Shown here piece by piece: positions 8,357 to 17,804 of a stretch of 64,000 nucleotides of DNA. Below the pieces are notes generated by a model that was given only the letters and a program-made list of their open reading frames with translations, searched no databases and had not been told where the DNA came from. A program made the position numbers and the translations under genes. The stretch's first letter is position 1. Each line of letters opens with the position of its first letter. This DNA comes from an uncultured Bacteroidales bacterium (lineage in GTDB: Bacteria > Bacteroidota > Bacteroidia > Bacteroidales > Bacteroidaceae), in assembly GCA_902760345.1 (NCBI GenBank), contig CACWFY010000004.1, positions 21,799-85,798 of the forward strand, given 5' to 3'.

Positions 8357-9195
8357 TGGGCGGATTTGTAGCGACAATAGGAATGTTCGATGGTGTCCAT
8401 CGTGGTCATCAGTTTGTGTTGCGCCACGTGGTGGACGAGGCACAACGCCGCGGACTGCATTCTATGGCTGTCACGTTCGACCGCCAGGGAGCCCCCACGC
8501 TTACGCCGCTTGCTGACAAGTTGCGTTTGATGGCTCAATGTGGTATTGAGCGTACAGAGGTGTTGACCTTCGACGATGCTTTGAAGCAGTTGACAGCTCG
8601 TCAGTTTATGGCCGATGTGCTGCAGGCTCGCTATGATGTGCGTGTGCTGATGATTGGCTATGACAACCGCTTTGGCCACAATCGCGCCGAGGGTTTTGAC
8701 GACTATGTGCGCTATGGACGTGAACTGGGTATGGACGTGCTACAATTGCCTGCTGAGGGCACTGTCTGCTCCTCCATGATTCGCCAGCTGCTGACCAATG
8801 GTGACGTAGCTGCTGCCGCTGAGGCTTTGGGTTACGCTTATACTATTAGTGGCCGTGTGGCTCATGGTGAGCATGTCGGCACACAAATGGGTTTCCCTAC
8901 AGCCAACCTTGTGCCCGACTGTGCCACACAACTACTCCCAGCACCTGGCGTTTATGCTGTTCGCGTTGGAACTCATGGCGGTATGATGAACATCGGCACG
9001 CGCCCTACCTTTGATGGGCACCAACAGACGCTTGAGGTCAACATCTTTGATTTCGACGACGACCTCTATGGCCGTGAGATTAGCGTATCGTTCGTTCAAA
9101 GGCTGCGTGACGAAAAGTATTTCGACAGTCCTGAGGCGCTCATTCACCAGTTACAAATCGATTCACAACAAGCCAAACACATATTATCATTATGA
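8356..9195 (+). CDS. ribF: Bifunctional riboflavin kinase/FAD synthetase
   Basis: 279 residues from the ATG at 8356, which overlaps the upstream stop as TGATG. The N-terminal half carries the FAD synthetase nucleotidyltransferase signature 'GMFDGVHRGH' and later S-S-M-I-R-Q-L-L. The C-terminal half is the flavokinase domain with G-R-V-A-H-G and 'GTQMGFPTANL'. It converts riboflavin to FMN and FMN to FAD in the cytosol. It lies in a tightly overlapping run with the Ca2+ ATPase and the CPBP protease, so it is co-transcribed; no functional link is obvious. Confidence 0.95.
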   Translation: MGGFVATIGMFDGVHRGHQFVLRHVVDEAQRRGLHSMAVTFDRQGAPTLTPLADKLRLMAQCGIERTEVLTFDDALKQLTARQFMADVLQARYDVRVLMIGYDNRFGHNRAEGFDDYVRYGRELGMDVLQLPAEGTVCSSMIRQLLTNGDVAAAAEALGYAYTISGRVAHGEHVGTQMGFPTANLVPDCATQLLPAPGVYAVRVGTHGGMMNIGTRPTFDGHQQTLEVNIFDFDDDLYGREISVSFVQRLRDEKYFDSPEALIHQLQIDSQQAKHILSL

Positions 9196-9962
9196 AACAA
9201 GCTATTCGTTATCTGCTCATCTTCGTAGCCATCCAACTGATTGGTGGCGCCATTATACAGGGCGTATGGAGTCTCGTTGCCGGCAGTGGCGACAAGACGG
9301 CCGCCATGCTTATTACCATCACGGGCGTTGTTGGTCTGCTGACCATTACCGTATTCCTCTGGGCTCGCTATGCGGTGGTGTCGCCCACATGGCTTCGTAC
9401 CCGTCCTTGGATGGTGCTGACGTGGAGTGTCATTGCCGCCTTGGGAGCACTTATCCCGTCAGCCTTTATTCAAGAGCAGATACCTGAACTGCCCAACTGG
9501 GTCGAGAACGAGTTCGACACCATTATGGGCACACCGTGGGGATACCTCATCATTGGTCTGTTGGCTCCGCTCAGCGAGGAGATAGTGATGCGTGGTGCCA
9601 TTCTGCGAGAGTTGTTGCGCTCGTCGCGCCTGACACCTTGGGGATCCATCACGCTGTCGGCTGTGTTCTTCGCCCTGATTCACATGAACCCCGTTCAGAT
9701 GCCGCACGCCTTCCTCATCGGATTACTATTGGGTTGGATGTACTGGCGCACAGGCTCTATCCTGCCTGGAGTAGCTTACCATTGGGCCAACAACAGCGTC
9801 GCATTTGTGCTCTACGCCATCTATCCCAATCCCGATATCAAGCTGATTGATGTCTTCCAAGGGTCCCAATTGCACGTCTATATGGCCGTATTTTTCTCGA
9901 TGCTTATCCTGTTGCCAGCCCTTTATCAGCTGCATGTCTGGATGCGTCGTGCAGAGGAATGA
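9192..9962 (+). CDS. CPBP-family intramembrane metalloprotease (CAAX/Abi-like)
   Basis: 256 residues with about seven hydrophobic segments. The diagnostic motifs are E-E-I-V-M-R-G (EExxxR, about bases 9580-9600), F-A-L-I-H-M-N (the HxxxN-type His) and a later N-N-S-V-A-F. Family members are membrane-embedded proteases resembling eukaryotic Rce1. In bacteria they process peptides or give immunity to bacteriocins; the substrate here is unknown. The ATG overlaps the ribF stop (ATGA). Confidence 0.88.
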   Translation: MKQAIRYLLIFVAIQLIGGAIIQGVWSLVAGSGDKTAAMLITITGVVGLLTITVFLWARYAVVSPTWLRTRPWMVLTWSVIAALGALIPSAFIQEQIPELPNWVENEFDTIMGTPWGYLIIGLLAPLSEEIVMRGAILRELLRSSRLTPWGSITLSAVFFALIHMNPVQMPHAFLIGLLLGWMYWRTGSILPGVAYHWANNSVAFVLYAIYPNPDIKLIDVFQGSQLHVYMAVFFSMLILLPALYQLHVWMRRAEE

Positions 9963-9980
9963 AAAGTTTTCCTTAAATTA

Positions 9981-10012
9981 TTTGGAAGTGTCAATTATTA
10001 TTTCTATCTTTG
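9981..10012 (+). promoter_or_regulatory. Promoter for the 10050 secreted-protein gene
   Basis: TTTG (9981-9984), a 20-nt spacer and TATCTTTG (10005-10012) match the consensus and leave a leader of about 30 nt. Confidence 0.8.
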
Positions 10013-10049
10013 CACCTACTATCGAATTTATTATTAACTAAAAAATTTA

Positions 10050-11393
10050 ATGCTTATGAACAAAATTTTACGCTATTCTTTCATAGCCCTGTTGGCTATG
10101 GTGTTTGGAAATGTGATGGCACAGAATGTGATTTTTGATTTTTCTTTAGAAACATCAGAAGGATCAAAGGAGAGTGTGTGGGGATTGCCTGCTTCTTCTA
10201 AGAACAAAACTGTTGCCGAGAAAGAGTTTACTTATGATGGCTATACGATTAAAGTAGCTGGCTCTGCAGGTGAGGGTTATTATTGGAACGACAAAGATAA
10301 ATATCTTCTGCTTGGTAAGACAGGGGCGTACATTATTCTTCCTGCATTTGGTTTTGATGTAGAAGCCATTAAAGTTTATGGTAGAGAAGGTGCAAGTGGT
10401 AAGGTAACCCATAACATTTTCGTGGGTGAAGAAGCTGTCAGTACGGAGATTAAAGGTGCAACAACGACTAGCATTTTTAATATTGCTGAAGGAAAACAAG
10501 CGGCAGGAACTATTTATACATTAAAAGTCACTAACAATAACAATGATCAGATTGTAAAGATTGAAATCTGTAAGAAAGGTTCTGGTACTAAAAAGGCTGC
10601 TGGACTTTCATGGGGTAAGGCCTCGACATCCGTAACATTTGGTGAGAGCTATGACAATATTCCGACTCTTCAGAATCCCAATAACCTCTCAGTAACTTGT
10701 ACTTCTGATAATGAGGCTGTTTGCACCGTAACTGATGCAGGTGTTATCACTGTTGTAGGTGATGGTAAAGCAAAAATTACTGCCGAGTTTGCTGGTAATG
10801 ATGAGTATGAGGCACAGACTGTTTCAATCGAAATTACTGTAAATCCAGCCATTGATCATGATGCTAAGGGACAGAAGAACAACCCATATCTGCTCACTGA
10901 TGCGGACTTCTTAACTTTAGTTACAGGTTTGCAACCTGAAGACGTGTCCTCTACAGCTTCTAATAATCCTAAGTCAGCAAAGCTGTATGTAAAAGGCTAT
11001 ATTGTAAATATTGACGATGTTACAGAGGCAGACTTACAACAATATGGTAATATGACCTTTAAGATAGCTGCTGTAAAGGGTGATTATGATGCTGACATGA
11101 AGCTGAAGGTTTATCGCTGCAATTTCTTGGAGAATAAGAAGTTTACTTCTGCTGACCAGATTAAGTTAGATGACGACGTTATTGTCTATGGTCAGATTCA
11201 GTGGTATGGTGGTTCTCCTCAGGTTATAAGCGGTTGCAATATCTACTCGCTGAACGGCAACACCTCCAGCGTCAACGCCATCAAGACCAACGCTCAGTTC
11301 TCTGGCAAGATGTACAACGTGGCAGGTCAGGTAGTCAACAAGGGCTACAAGGGTCTGGTGATCCAGGACGGCCGTAAGTTTGTGAATAAGTAA
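10050..11393 (+). CDS. Secreted protein with Ig-like (BIG2-type) and OB-like domains
   Basis: 447 residues. A signal peptide covers residues 1 to about 24 ('MNKILRYSFIALLAMVFG', then N-V-M-A-Q). An N-terminal beta-rich domain is followed by a BIG2-like Ig fold (about residues 185-270, with 'TVTDAGVITVVGDGKAKI'). Next comes a domain with 'KLYVKGYIVNIDD' and 'DDDVIVYGQIQWYGG' that resembles the OB-fold module of Bacteroidota surface proteins. The C-terminus ends G-Y-K-G-L-V-I-Q-D-G-R-K-F-V-N-K, the short tail shared with the giant proteins further on. It is probably exported and surface-located; function unknown. An in-frame ATG at 10056 could also be the start. Confidence 0.75.
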   Translation: MLMNKILRYSFIALLAMVFGNVMAQNVIFDFSLETSEGSKESVWGLPASSKNKTVAEKEFTYDGYTIKVAGSAGEGYYWNDKDKYLLLGKTGAYIILPAFGFDVEAIKVYGREGASGKVTHNIFVGEEAVSTEIKGATTTSIFNIAEGKQAAGTIYTLKVTNNNNDQIVKIEICKKGSGTKKAAGLSWGKASTSVTFGESYDNIPTLQNPNNLSVTCTSDNEAVCTVTDAGVITVVGDGKAKITAEFAGNDEYEAQTVSIEITVNPAIDHDAKGQKNNPYLLTDADFLTLVTGLQPEDVSSTASNNPKSAKLYVKGYIVNIDDVTEADLQQYGNMTFKIAAVKGDYDADMKLKVYRCNFLENKKFTSADQIKLDDDVIVYGQIQWYGGSPQVISGCNIYSLNGNTSSVNAIKTNAQFSGKMYNVAGQVVNKGYKGLVIQDGRKFVNK

Positions 11394-11456
11394 GTAACGC
11401 AAATCTATACTGTTAGTAAAAACACAAAGGAAGTTTTACTTCCAGTATTTGGGACT

Positions 11457-11490
11457 GGCAGCCAGCTGATACTTCAGCTGGCTGCCTTTT
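11457..11490 (+). terminator. Strong intrinsic terminator
   Basis: A 13-bp perfect stem GGCAGCCAGCTGA (11457-11469) with TCAGCTGGCTGCC (11474-11486), a 4-nt loop and then TTTT. It lies 63 bp after the secreted-protein stop. Confidence 0.92.
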
Positions 11491-11509
11491 ATACGTTAGT
11501 AGGTTGCTG

Positions 11510-11663
11510 ACGATGTGCCAGAAGATGAACAGTTCCCCTAGGGGGAACTAACAGTTTCCTTATGGGGAACTGTGAGTTCCCTAGGGGGGAACTGTGTTGA
11601 AAGTGGCACATAGAATGACGCCAAACACCATGTGGCGACATAAGAACGGCAGGTATTATCCTA
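11510..11663. repeat. 22-bp-phased repeat array with three AGTTCCC palindromes
   Basis: Three near-palindromes, AGTTCCCCTAGGGGGAACT (11532), AGTTTCCTTATGGGGAACT (11554) and AGTTCCCTAGGGGGGAACT (11576), begin exactly 22 bp apart. The phase continues to the right with AAAGTGGCACAT-type sequence that recurs in the array at 54182-54373. This fills most of the roughly 410-bp gap before mutS. No gene is visible here. Confidence 0.75.
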
Positions 11664-11711
11664 TGCTGCTCATACTTTGGCCATTTCAATACCATGTTTT
11701 GGGGCAATAAT

Positions 11712-11742
11712 TTTGCAGGTTCGAAAATTCTTCGTAACTTTG
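11712..11742 (+). promoter_or_regulatory. Promoter for mutS
   Basis: TTTG (11712-11715), a 19-nt spacer and TAACTTTG (11735-11742), leaving a leader of about 55 nt before the ATG at 11806. Confidence 0.78.
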
Positions 11743-11805
11743 TACACTAGTTTGGCAACACGCCCAACCAGTAACGATAATGATTAGCAAACGCGCACGA
11801 CAACT

Positions 11806-14415
11806 ATGGCGAAGGAACTCACACCAATGATGAAACAGTTTTTCGACCTCAAGGCCAAGCACCCTGAGGCGCTGTTGCTGTTTCGTTGCGGCGACTTCTA
11901 CGAGACCTATTGCGAGGACGCCATCATTGCCTCGCAGATACTCGGCATCACGCTGACCCACCGTAACAACGGCTACAACAAGGGCGACGAGATGGCGGGG
12001 TTCCCTCACCATGCGTTGGACACCTATCTGCCAAAGCTCATCAGGGCTGGCAAGCGTGTGGCCATCTGCGACCAGTTGGAAGATCCTAAGCTGACGAAGA
12101 AACTGGTCAAGCGCGGCATCACCGAGCTGGTAACTCCAGGTGTGGCCATGCAGGATACGGTGCTGAACTACAAGGAGAACAACTTTCTGGCTGCTGTCCA
12201 CTTTGGCAAGGGCTCGTGTGGTGTGGCGTTCCTCGACATTTCGACGGGTGAATTCCTGACGGGCGAGGGTACCTACGACTACATCGAAAAGCTTATTGGC
12301 AACTTCCAACCCAAGGAGGTGCTCTACGACCGTGGACGTAAGCACGACTTTGAGCGTTATTTTGGCAATCGTCTGGTGACCTTCGAGCTCGACGACTGGG
12401 TGTTTACTGAGCAAACAGCCCACCAGAAACTCTATAAGCACTTCAACGTGAAGTCGTTGAAAGGCTTTGGCATCGACCATCTGAAGAGTGGTGTCATTGC
12501 CGCTGGCGCCATCCTGCAATATCTGGAACAGACGCTGCACACGCAGATAGCACATATTACGAGTATCTCGCGTATCGAGGAAGAACGCTATGTGCGCCTC
12601 GATAAGTTCACCATCCGCTCGTTGGAGCTCATCGCACCCATGCAGGACGACGGCAAGTCGCTGTTGAATGTCATTGACCATACCGTGACGCCTATGGGAG
12701 GCCGCTTGTTGCGTCGCTGGCTTGTGTTTCCGCTGAAAGACGAGAAACCCATCAACGAACGTCTGGACATCGTGGAGTACTACTATCGCGAGCCAGAGTT
12801 CCGCCAGTGTATTGACGACCAGTTGCACCGCATGGGTGACTTGGAGCGTATCATTTCGAAGGTCGCCGTGGGTCGAGTGTCACCTCGTGAGGTGGTACAG
12901 CTTAAGATGGCACTGCAGGCTATCCAGCCCATCAAGACGGCGTGTCTCTATGCCCACAACGAGGTGCTGAAGCGGGTGGGCGAGCAGTTGAACCTCTGTG
13001 AGTCGATTCGCGACAGGATAGAACGCGAGATACAGAACGATCCGCCACAACTCGTGGCCAAGGGTGGCGTCATCCGTGATGGTGTTAACAACGAACTCGA
13101 CGAGTTGCGCCATATCGCCTATAGTGGTAAGGACTATCTGTTACAGATTCAGGAACGCGAATCTCAGGAGACCGGTATCCAGTCGCTGAAGGTGGGCTAT
13201 AACAATGTCTTCGGCTATTATCTCGAGGTGCGCAACACCTATAAGGATAAGGTTCCGCAGGAATGGGTCCGCAAGCAGACGTTGGCTCAGGCCGAGCGTT
13301 ACATCACGCAGGAGCTGAAGGAATACGAAGAGAAGATTCTGGGTGCAGAGGACAAGATTCTCTCGTTGGAACAACGCCTTTTCAACGACCTTGTGATGGC
13401 TTTGCAGGAGTTTATCCCACAGATTCAGATCAACGCCAACGTGCTGGCACATCTCGACTGTCTGCTCAGTGCTGCCAAGACAGCCGAAGAGAACCACTAT
13501 GTGCGCCCGATGGTTTCCCCATCGGATACTATTGACATCCGACAGGGGCGCCATCCCGTTATCGAGACACAGTTGCCTATTGGTGAGCACTATGTGCCAA
13601 ACGATATCCTATTAGACAGCGAGCGTCAGCAAATCATTATCATCACAGGTCCCAATATGGCTGGTAAGTCGGCCCTGCTGCGTCAGACGGCCCTTATCGT
13701 CTTGTTGGCCCAGATTGGTTCGTTCGTACCTGCTGAGAGTGCGCAGATAGGTTTGGTAGACAAAATCTTTACGAGGGTAGGTGCCAGCGACAATATTTCG
13801 CTGGGCGAGTCGACCTTTATGGTGGAGATGACAGAGGCCGCCAATATATTAAATAATGTGACGCCCCGTTCGCTGGTACTTTTCGACGAGTTGGGACGTG
13901 GCACATCGACCTACGACGGCATCTCTATAGCGTGGGCCATCGTAGAATACCTGCACGAACAGCCCAAGGCACGAGCCCGTACGCTCTTTGCTACGCACTA
14001 TCACGAACTGAACGAGATGGAGAAGAACTTCTCGCGCATCAAGAACTATAACGTCTCAGTCAAGGAGGTAGACGGAAAGGTTATCTTCCTGAGAAAGCTG
14101 GAACGTGGTGGTAGTGAGCACTCGTTTGGTATTCACGTGGCTGAGATATCGGGTATGCCGAAGAGTATTGTCAAACGCGCTAACGTCATCCTGAAACAGC
14201 TGGAGAGTGATAATGCTCAGGTGGGCAGTGTGGGCAAGCCTACTGCAGAGATAGCCCAGAGCCGCGAGGGTATGCAACTCTCGTTCTTCCAGCTTGACGA
14301 CCCCGTGCTTTGTCAGGTGCGTGACGAAATCTTAGGTCTTGACGTCAACAACCTGACGCCGCTGGAAGCGCTCAATAAGCTTAATGATATCAAAAAAATC
14401 GTCTCAGGGAAGTGA
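11806..14415 (+). CDS. mutS: DNA mismatch repair ATPase MutS
   Basis: 869 residues, normal for MutS. The N-terminal mismatch-recognition domain has '[10 protein letters not shown]' with the Phe-x-Glu wedge. The core and lever domains follow. The ATPase has Walker A G-P-N-M-A-G-K-S (residues 615-622), '[12 protein letters not shown]' and A-T-H-Y-H-E-L. The C-terminal tail is [10 protein letters not shown], the usual tetramer/MutL region. It binds mismatches and starts methyl-independent repair with MutL in this phylum. Its last codons overlap the end of lgt by 12 bp on the other strand, inside a shared terminator hairpin. Confidence 0.98.
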   Translation: MAKELTPMMKQFFDLKAKHPEALLLFRCGDFYETYCEDAIIASQILGITLTHRNNGYNKGDEMAGFPHHALDTYLPKLIRAGKRVAICDQLEDPKLTKKLVKRGITELVTPGVAMQDTVLNYKENNFLAAVHFGKGSCGVAFLDISTGEFLTGEGTYDYIEKLIGNFQPKEVLYDRGRKHDFERYFGNRLVTFELDDWVFTEQTAHQKLYKHFNVKSLKGFGIDHLKSGVIAAGAILQYLEQTLHTQIAHITSISRIEEERYVRLDKFTIRSLELIAPMQDDGKSLLNVIDHTVTPMGGRLLRRWLVFPLKDEKPINERLDIVEYYYREPEFRQCIDDQLHRMGDLERIISKVAVGRVSPREVVQLKMALQAIQPIKTACLYAHNEVLKRVGEQLNLCESIRDRIEREIQNDPPQLVAKGGVIRDGVNNELDELRHIAYSGKDYLLQIQERESQETGIQSLKVGYNNVFGYYLEVRNTYKDKVPQEWVRKQTLAQAERYITQELKEYEEKILGAEDKILSLEQRLFNDLVMALQEFIPQIQINANVLAHLDCLLSAAKTAEENHYVRPMVSPSDTIDIRQGRHPVIETQLPIGEHYVPNDILLDSERQQIIIITGPNMAGKSALLRQTALIVLLAQIGSFVPAESAQIGLVDKIFTRVGASDNISLGESTFMVEMTEAANILNNVTPRSLVLFDELGRGTSTYDGISIAWAIVEYLHEQPKARARTLFATHYHELNEMEKNFSRIKNYNVSVKEVDGKVIFLRKLERGGSEHSFGIHVAEISGMPKSIVKRANVILKQLESDNAQVGSVGKPTAEIAQSREGMQLSFFQLDDPVLCQVRDEILGLDVNNLTPLEALNKLNDIKKIVSGK

Positions 14416-14430
14416 GACGATTTCTTTTTT
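14396..14430. terminator. Bidirectional terminator containing both mutS and lgt stop codons
   Basis: An 11-bp stem AAATCGTCTCA (14396-14406) with TGAGACGATTT (14413-14423), flanked by T-runs on both strands. The mutS TGA is 14413-14415 and the lgt TGA is the complement of 14404-14406, so each stop sits in one arm. Confidence 0.9.
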
Positions 14431-15231
14431 ACTTCTTATCATGCAGATAACGCCAATGAGGATAAAGGGAATGGAAAGTATCTGCCCCATATCCAGCGGC
14501 AGCGACGCTTCGAAGGCTTCCTGTATCTCCTTGGTGTACTCAATGAAGAAGCGGAACGTGAAGATATACGTCAGGCAGAAGCCAAAATACCACCCTGAGC
14601 CAATCTTCTCTGCCATACGCTTATGGAGATACCACATGATGCCAAACAGGATGGCGTAGGCAATGGCCTCGTAGAGTTGTCCAGGATGGCGTGGCATACT
14701 GTCAACACGTTCGAAGATAAACGCCCAGGGTACGTCCGTTACCTTTCCGATTATCTCTGAGTTCATCAGGTTGCCTAAGCGGATGAAGCAGGCGGTGATA
14801 CCTGTGGCAATGGCGATATTGTCCAATACACGCCAGATGCTCAGCTTGGTCTTCTTGACATACAGCCACAGGGCAATCATCAAGCCCAGTGTGCCTCCGT
14901 GTGAGGCCAGACCTTCGTAGCCTGTGAACTTCCATCCGCCATCGCTGAGGAAGTGGATGGGAAGTATCATCTCAACGACTCCTTGCCACGAGGTCAGGAA
15001 GTAGTCGGGCTGGTAGAACAGGCAATGCCCCAGTCGGGCACCAACGAGAATGCCAAGGAAACAATAGAAGAACAACGGCTCGAACAGCTTGTCTTTGATT
15101 TTCTGCTCCTTATACAAGCGTCTTACCATCATATATGCCAACGCCAAACCAATCAGCCAGCATAGCGAATACCAGCGGAAAGGGCCGATGCTCAGCGAGG
15201 GGTTCCAGACAATGTAGAGTAGTTCGTTCAT
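14404..15231 (-). CDS. lgt: Prolipoprotein diacylglyceryl transferase
   Basis: 275 residues from the ATG at 15231 ([10 protein letters not shown]). A longer in-frame ORF exists only because the upstream 9-bp repeats are translatable. It has seven hydrophobic segments and the Lgt signature '[12 protein letters not shown]', preceded by G-A-R-L-G-H. It transfers diacylglycerol from phosphatidylglycerol to the lipobox Cys of prolipoproteins, the first step of lipoprotein maturation at the inner membrane. It serves lipoproteins such as those at 24017 and 62529. It lies 35 bp downstream of ychF, so it shares that operon. Confidence 0.95.
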   Translation of the reverse strand: MNELLYIVWNPSLSIGPFRWYSLCWLIGLALAYMMVRRLYKEQKIKDKLFEPLFFYCFLGILVGARLGHCLFYQPDYFLTSWQGVVEMILPIHFLSDGGWKFTGYEGLASHGGTLGLMIALWLYVKKTKLSIWRVLDNIAIATGITACFIRLGNLMNSEIIGKVTDVPWAFIFERVDSMPRHPGQLYEAIAYAILFGIMWYLHKRMAEKIGSGWYFGFCLTYIFTFRFFIEYTKEIQEAFEASLPLDMGQILSIPFILIGVICMIRSKKEIVSLP

Positions 15232-15264
15232 AGGGCTCATAAGGCTTATAGGGCTTATAAGGCT
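15229..15264 (-). repeat. Four tandem 9-bp units at the ychF/lgt junction
   Basis: Read on the minus strand the units are AGCCTTATA, AGCCCTATA, AGCCTTATG and AGCCCTATG. A related 9-bp quadruplet occurs at the aroK/speA junction (57145-57180). Confidence 0.8.
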
Positions 15265-15266
15265 CA

Positions 15267-16367
15267 TTAAACATTGAAGCGGAAGTGCATGATGTCGCCA
15301 TCCTGCACGACGTACTCCTTACCCTCTATGCCCATCTTGCCGGCTTCGCGGACAGCAGCCTCAGAGCCGTATTGGATATAGTCTTCGTACTTGATGACCT
15401 CAGCACGGATAAAACCTTTCTCAAAGTCGGTATGGATGACACCAGCACACTGGGGAGCCTTCCACCCCTTCTTATAGGTCCAAGCCTTTACCTCCATCTC
15501 GCCAGCTGTGATAAAGGTCTCAAGGTTCAGCAGGGCGTAGGCTTTCTTGATGAGGCGATTGACACCACTCTCTTCCAAGCCCAGTTCTTCGAGGAACAAC
15601 TGCTTGTCTTCGTAGCTCTCGAGTTCGGCGATATCCTCTTCTGTCTTGGCGGCAATCACCATCGACTCGGCACCTTCTTCCTTAGCCAGTGCTTCAACCT
15701 TCTGGGTGAAAGCGTTACCGCTCTTGGCATCAGCCTCGCCAACGTTGCAGACATACAGCACGGGTTTCGCAGTCAGCAGGAACAGGTTGCGGGCACAGTC
15801 CTGCTCGTCCTTGCTCTCGAACTCTACGATACGGGCGTTCTTGCCTTGCTCCAACACCTCCTTGTAGGCCTTCAGCACGCTGACCTCTACCTTGGCATCC
15901 TTGTTGCCGGCAGCTGCGGCCTTCTCTGTTTTGGCCAGACGTGAATCGATGGTCTCTAAGTCCTTCAGCTGCAGTTCGGTGTCAATAATCTCCTTATCAC
16001 GGATGGGGTCGATGGTGCCGTCGACATGGGTGATGTTCTCGTCCTCAAAGCAGCGTAGCACATGGATGATGGCATCCGTCTCGCGGATATTTCCTAAGAA
16101 CTTGTTTCCTAAGCCCTCGCCCTTCGAGGCGCCCTTCACCAGTCCGGCAATATCCACTATCTCGCAAGTGGCCGGAACGATACGGCCGGGGTGTACCAGT
16201 TCAGCGAGTTTGGTCAGTCGCTCATCGGGCACAGTGATGACACCAACATTGGGTTCTATCGTACAAAAAGGGAAATTGGCTGCCTGTGCTTTTGCACTTG
16301 ACAGGCAGTTAAACAATGTGGACTTACCCACGTTGGGCAGTCCCACAATACCACATTTTAATGACAT
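15267..16367 (-). CDS. ychF: Redox-regulated P-loop ATPase YchF (Obg family)
   Basis: 366 residues from the ATG at 16367, which begins '[19 protein letters not shown]'. Longer upstream frames lack conservation and run through the promoter. It has a Walker A G-L-P-N-V-G-K-S, a [11 protein letters not shown]3 motif, a helical insert and a C-terminal TGS-like domain with '[19 protein letters not shown]'. YchF/OLA1 proteins prefer ATP over GTP, associate with ribosomes and modulate stress responses. It is the first gene of a ychF-lgt operon. Confidence 0.96.
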   Translation of the reverse strand: MSLKCGIVGLPNVGKSTLFNCLSSAKAQAANFPFCTIEPNVGVITVPDERLTKLAELVHPGRIVPATCEIVDIAGLVKGASKGEGLGNKFLGNIRETDAIIHVLRCFEDENITHVDGTIDPIRDKEIIDTELQLKDLETIDSRLAKTEKAAAAGNKDAKVEVSVLKAYKEVLEQGKNARIVEFESKDEQDCARNLFLLTAKPVLYVCNVGEADAKSGNAFTQKVEALAKEEGAESMVIAAKTEEDIAELESYEDKQLFLEELGLEESGVNRLIKKAYALLNLETFITAGEMEVKAWTYKKGWKAPQCAGVIHTDFEKGFIRAEVIKYEDYIQYGSEAAVREAGKMGIEGKEYVVQDGDIMHFRFNV

Positions 16368-16394
16368 CTTTTCTTGTAAACGTTTATTTGCTTG

Positions 16395-16426
16395 CAAAGG
16401 TACGAATAAGTGAGGAAAAAGCCAAA
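16395..16426 (-). promoter_or_regulatory. Promoter for ychF-lgt
   Basis: Minus-strand TTTG (16423-16426), a 20-nt spacer and TACCTTTG (16395-16402). It decides the ychF start at 16367. Confidence 0.8.
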
Positions 16427-16481
16427 TAAATTTGGGCTTTTTCGAGCGAGAGTACCTTCGAGACGTAGTCTCATAGATACA

Positions 16482-16520
16482 AAGAAAAAGTGAGTCAACC
16501 AAATGGTGAGCTCACTTTTC
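16482..16520 (-). terminator. Terminator after rubredoxin
   Basis: A stem AAAAGTGAG (16486-16494) with CTCACTTTT (16511-16519), with T-rich sequence on both strands. It is 4 bp past the rubredoxin stop. Confidence 0.8.
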
Positions 16521-16523
16521 CTT

Positions 16524-16685
16524 TTATTCTTCTACTGAGAAGTCGTCCTTACCTACTCCGCAGATGGGGCATACCCAGTCTTCAGGAATGTCTTCAAAGG
16601 CTGTTCCGGGAGCAATGCCGCTATCGGGATCGCCTACTTCGGGATCATACACATAACCACAGGTTTCGCAAATGTACTTTTTCAT
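16524..16685 (-). CDS. Rubredoxin
   Basis: A 53-residue protein reading [16 protein letters not shown], then D-W-V-C-P-I-C-G-V. The two C-x-x-C-G knuckles that bind a single iron are complete, so this is a full-length classical rubredoxin, an electron carrier of oxygen and peroxide detoxification in anaerobes. It lies 13 bp after the GT9 gene, as the last gene of a DUF4254-GT9-rubredoxin transcript. Small size can cause it to be missed by automatic ORF calling. Confidence 0.95.
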   Translation of the reverse strand: MKKYICETCGYVYDPEVGDPDSGIAPGTAFEDIPEDWVCPICGVGKDDFSVEE

Positions 16686-16698
16686 AGTTTGTAAAATT

Positions 16699-17754
16699 TT
16701 AGTTATTACTATTGATAATGCTCTTAACTTTCTCTACGATAGTTTCGGGGGCAATATTTTGCATACAGGCATAGTCGCCACGCAGGCAGGGCTTGTTGCC
16801 AAAGATGCTGCATGGGCGGCAGTCGAGAGGTATCTGAATGGCATTGTCTGTCGTTTGTCTCCAACCCAAAAAACCAGCAAAAGGATGCGTGGCGCCCCAG
16901 ATGCTGACTACGGGGGTATCCGTCAGTGAGGCCAGATGCATGTTCGACGAGTCCATAGAGATCATCACGTCAAGGTGGCTCATCAGTATTAGTTCTTGGT
17001 GTAGGGACTCAAGGTCTTTGGAAGCATTCACACATCGTGGATGTTGTGCGCACCACTCTGTGAAGAAATTGTCTTCCTGTTGGCCACGGCCAAAGAAGAA
17101 AATGCGCCCTTTAGGATAATGCTCCAGCAACTGTTCTATTACCTGATGCATCAGTCGTGGCGGATAAGTCTTGCCCTGATGGGCCGCAAAGGGCGCAATG
17201 CCTATCCACTGTTCGAAGGAGTTCTTCACGCACATGTTGGCTGGCAGCATGTTGAGGTTTCCACCCTCTGGTGGGAAGATGCTGTTGAACTGTATATCAA
17301 CAGGATAACCCAGTTTTGCAAAGACATCGACATAGTTTTGGAACGATGTCGGCTGTTGGGTCAGTTGTTTGTGTGAGGCTGACGTGATGCGGCGACGCCC
17401 TTTGCGGTGCTTGTTGATATGGGCCACGTGGTAGCGCCCTATCGTGAATCGCATACGCAGATATTCCGAGCGGAGTACGCCGTGCAAGTCGGCTACGGCG
17501 GTAAACTGCTTGGCAGTGAGTCGGCGGTAAAGGGCATTAAGACCTTTTATACCGCGGTATTCGTGCTTCAGGTCGGCAGCCATGAAGCCAACGTTAGGGG
17601 CAAGGTCTTCGAAGAATGGACGCGCAAAGGTTCTGCTCAGCACTGTGATGCGGATGTCTGGGTATTGGTGTGCCAGTGACCAAACCACAGGTACGACCAT
17701 CGCTACGTCGCCCATGGCCGAGAAACGAATCACTAATATGTGCTCTTTCTTCAT
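16699..17754 (-). CDS. Glycosyltransferase family 9 (LPS heptosyltransferase-like)
   Basis: 351 residues. It starts '[20 protein letters not shown]', the GT9/heptosyltransferase N-terminal signature. The C-terminal Rossmann half has [10 protein letters not shown] and '[16 protein letters not shown]', matching the ADP-heptose-binding region. It probably adds a sugar to the LPS or lipooligosaccharide core on the cytoplasmic face of the inner membrane. It shares an operon with a DUF4254 protein and rubredoxin. The acceptor and donor sugars are not predictable from sequence. Confidence 0.9.
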   Translation of the reverse strand: MKKEHILVIRFSAMGDVAMVVPVVWSLAHQYPDIRITVLSRTFARPFFEDLAPNVGFMAADLKHEYRGIKGLNALYRRLTAKQFTAVADLHGVLRSEYLRMRFTIGRYHVAHINKHRKGRRRITSASHKQLTQQPTSFQNYVDVFAKLGYPVDIQFNSIFPPEGGNLNMLPANMCVKNSFEQWIGIAPFAAHQGKTYPPRLMHQVIEQLLEHYPKGRIFFFGRGQQEDNFFTEWCAQHPRCVNASKDLESLHQELILMSHLDVMISMDSSNMHLASLTDTPVVSIWGATHPFAGFLGWRQTTDNAIQIPLDCRPCSIFGNKPCLRGDYACMQNIAPETIVEKVKSIINSNN

Positions 17755-17766
17755 TCTTCTTTTATT

Positions 17767-17804
17767 GCGAAGTTTCGATATTCCGAAGTATCGAAGTCTC
17801 GATG
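17767..17804 (-). repeat. TCGAAG-type micro-repeat at the DUF4254/GT9 junction
   Basis: Alternating units such as CGAAGTTTCGATATTCCG and AAGTATCGAAGTCTCGATG form short dyads. The same unit type occurs at the speA/argB junction (55205-55240). Confidence 0.7.

Noticed and set aside
7300-8679. 459-codon minus-strand frame across the Ca2+ ATPase and ribF genes
   Set aside because: It lies opposite two well-identified genes, has no family features and spans their junction; it is a codon-bias shadow.
9011-9487. 158-codon plus-strand frame overlapping ribF and the CPBP gene
   Set aside because: Out of frame with two firmly identified genes; no family resemblance.
11532-11594. Possible rho-independent terminators for the secreted-protein gene
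   Set aside because: The three palindromes have no T-tracts and a much better terminator lies upstream at 11457-11490; they are better read as a repeat array.
11686-12828. 380-codon minus-strand frame opposite mutS
   Set aside because: The sense strand is clearly MutS; the antisense product is His/Gln/Leu/Val-rich without motifs.
15267-16502. Longer YchF start at 16502
   Set aside because: The extra 45 residues would be encoded across the promoter (16395-16426); the conserved start '[17 protein letters not shown]' is at 16367.
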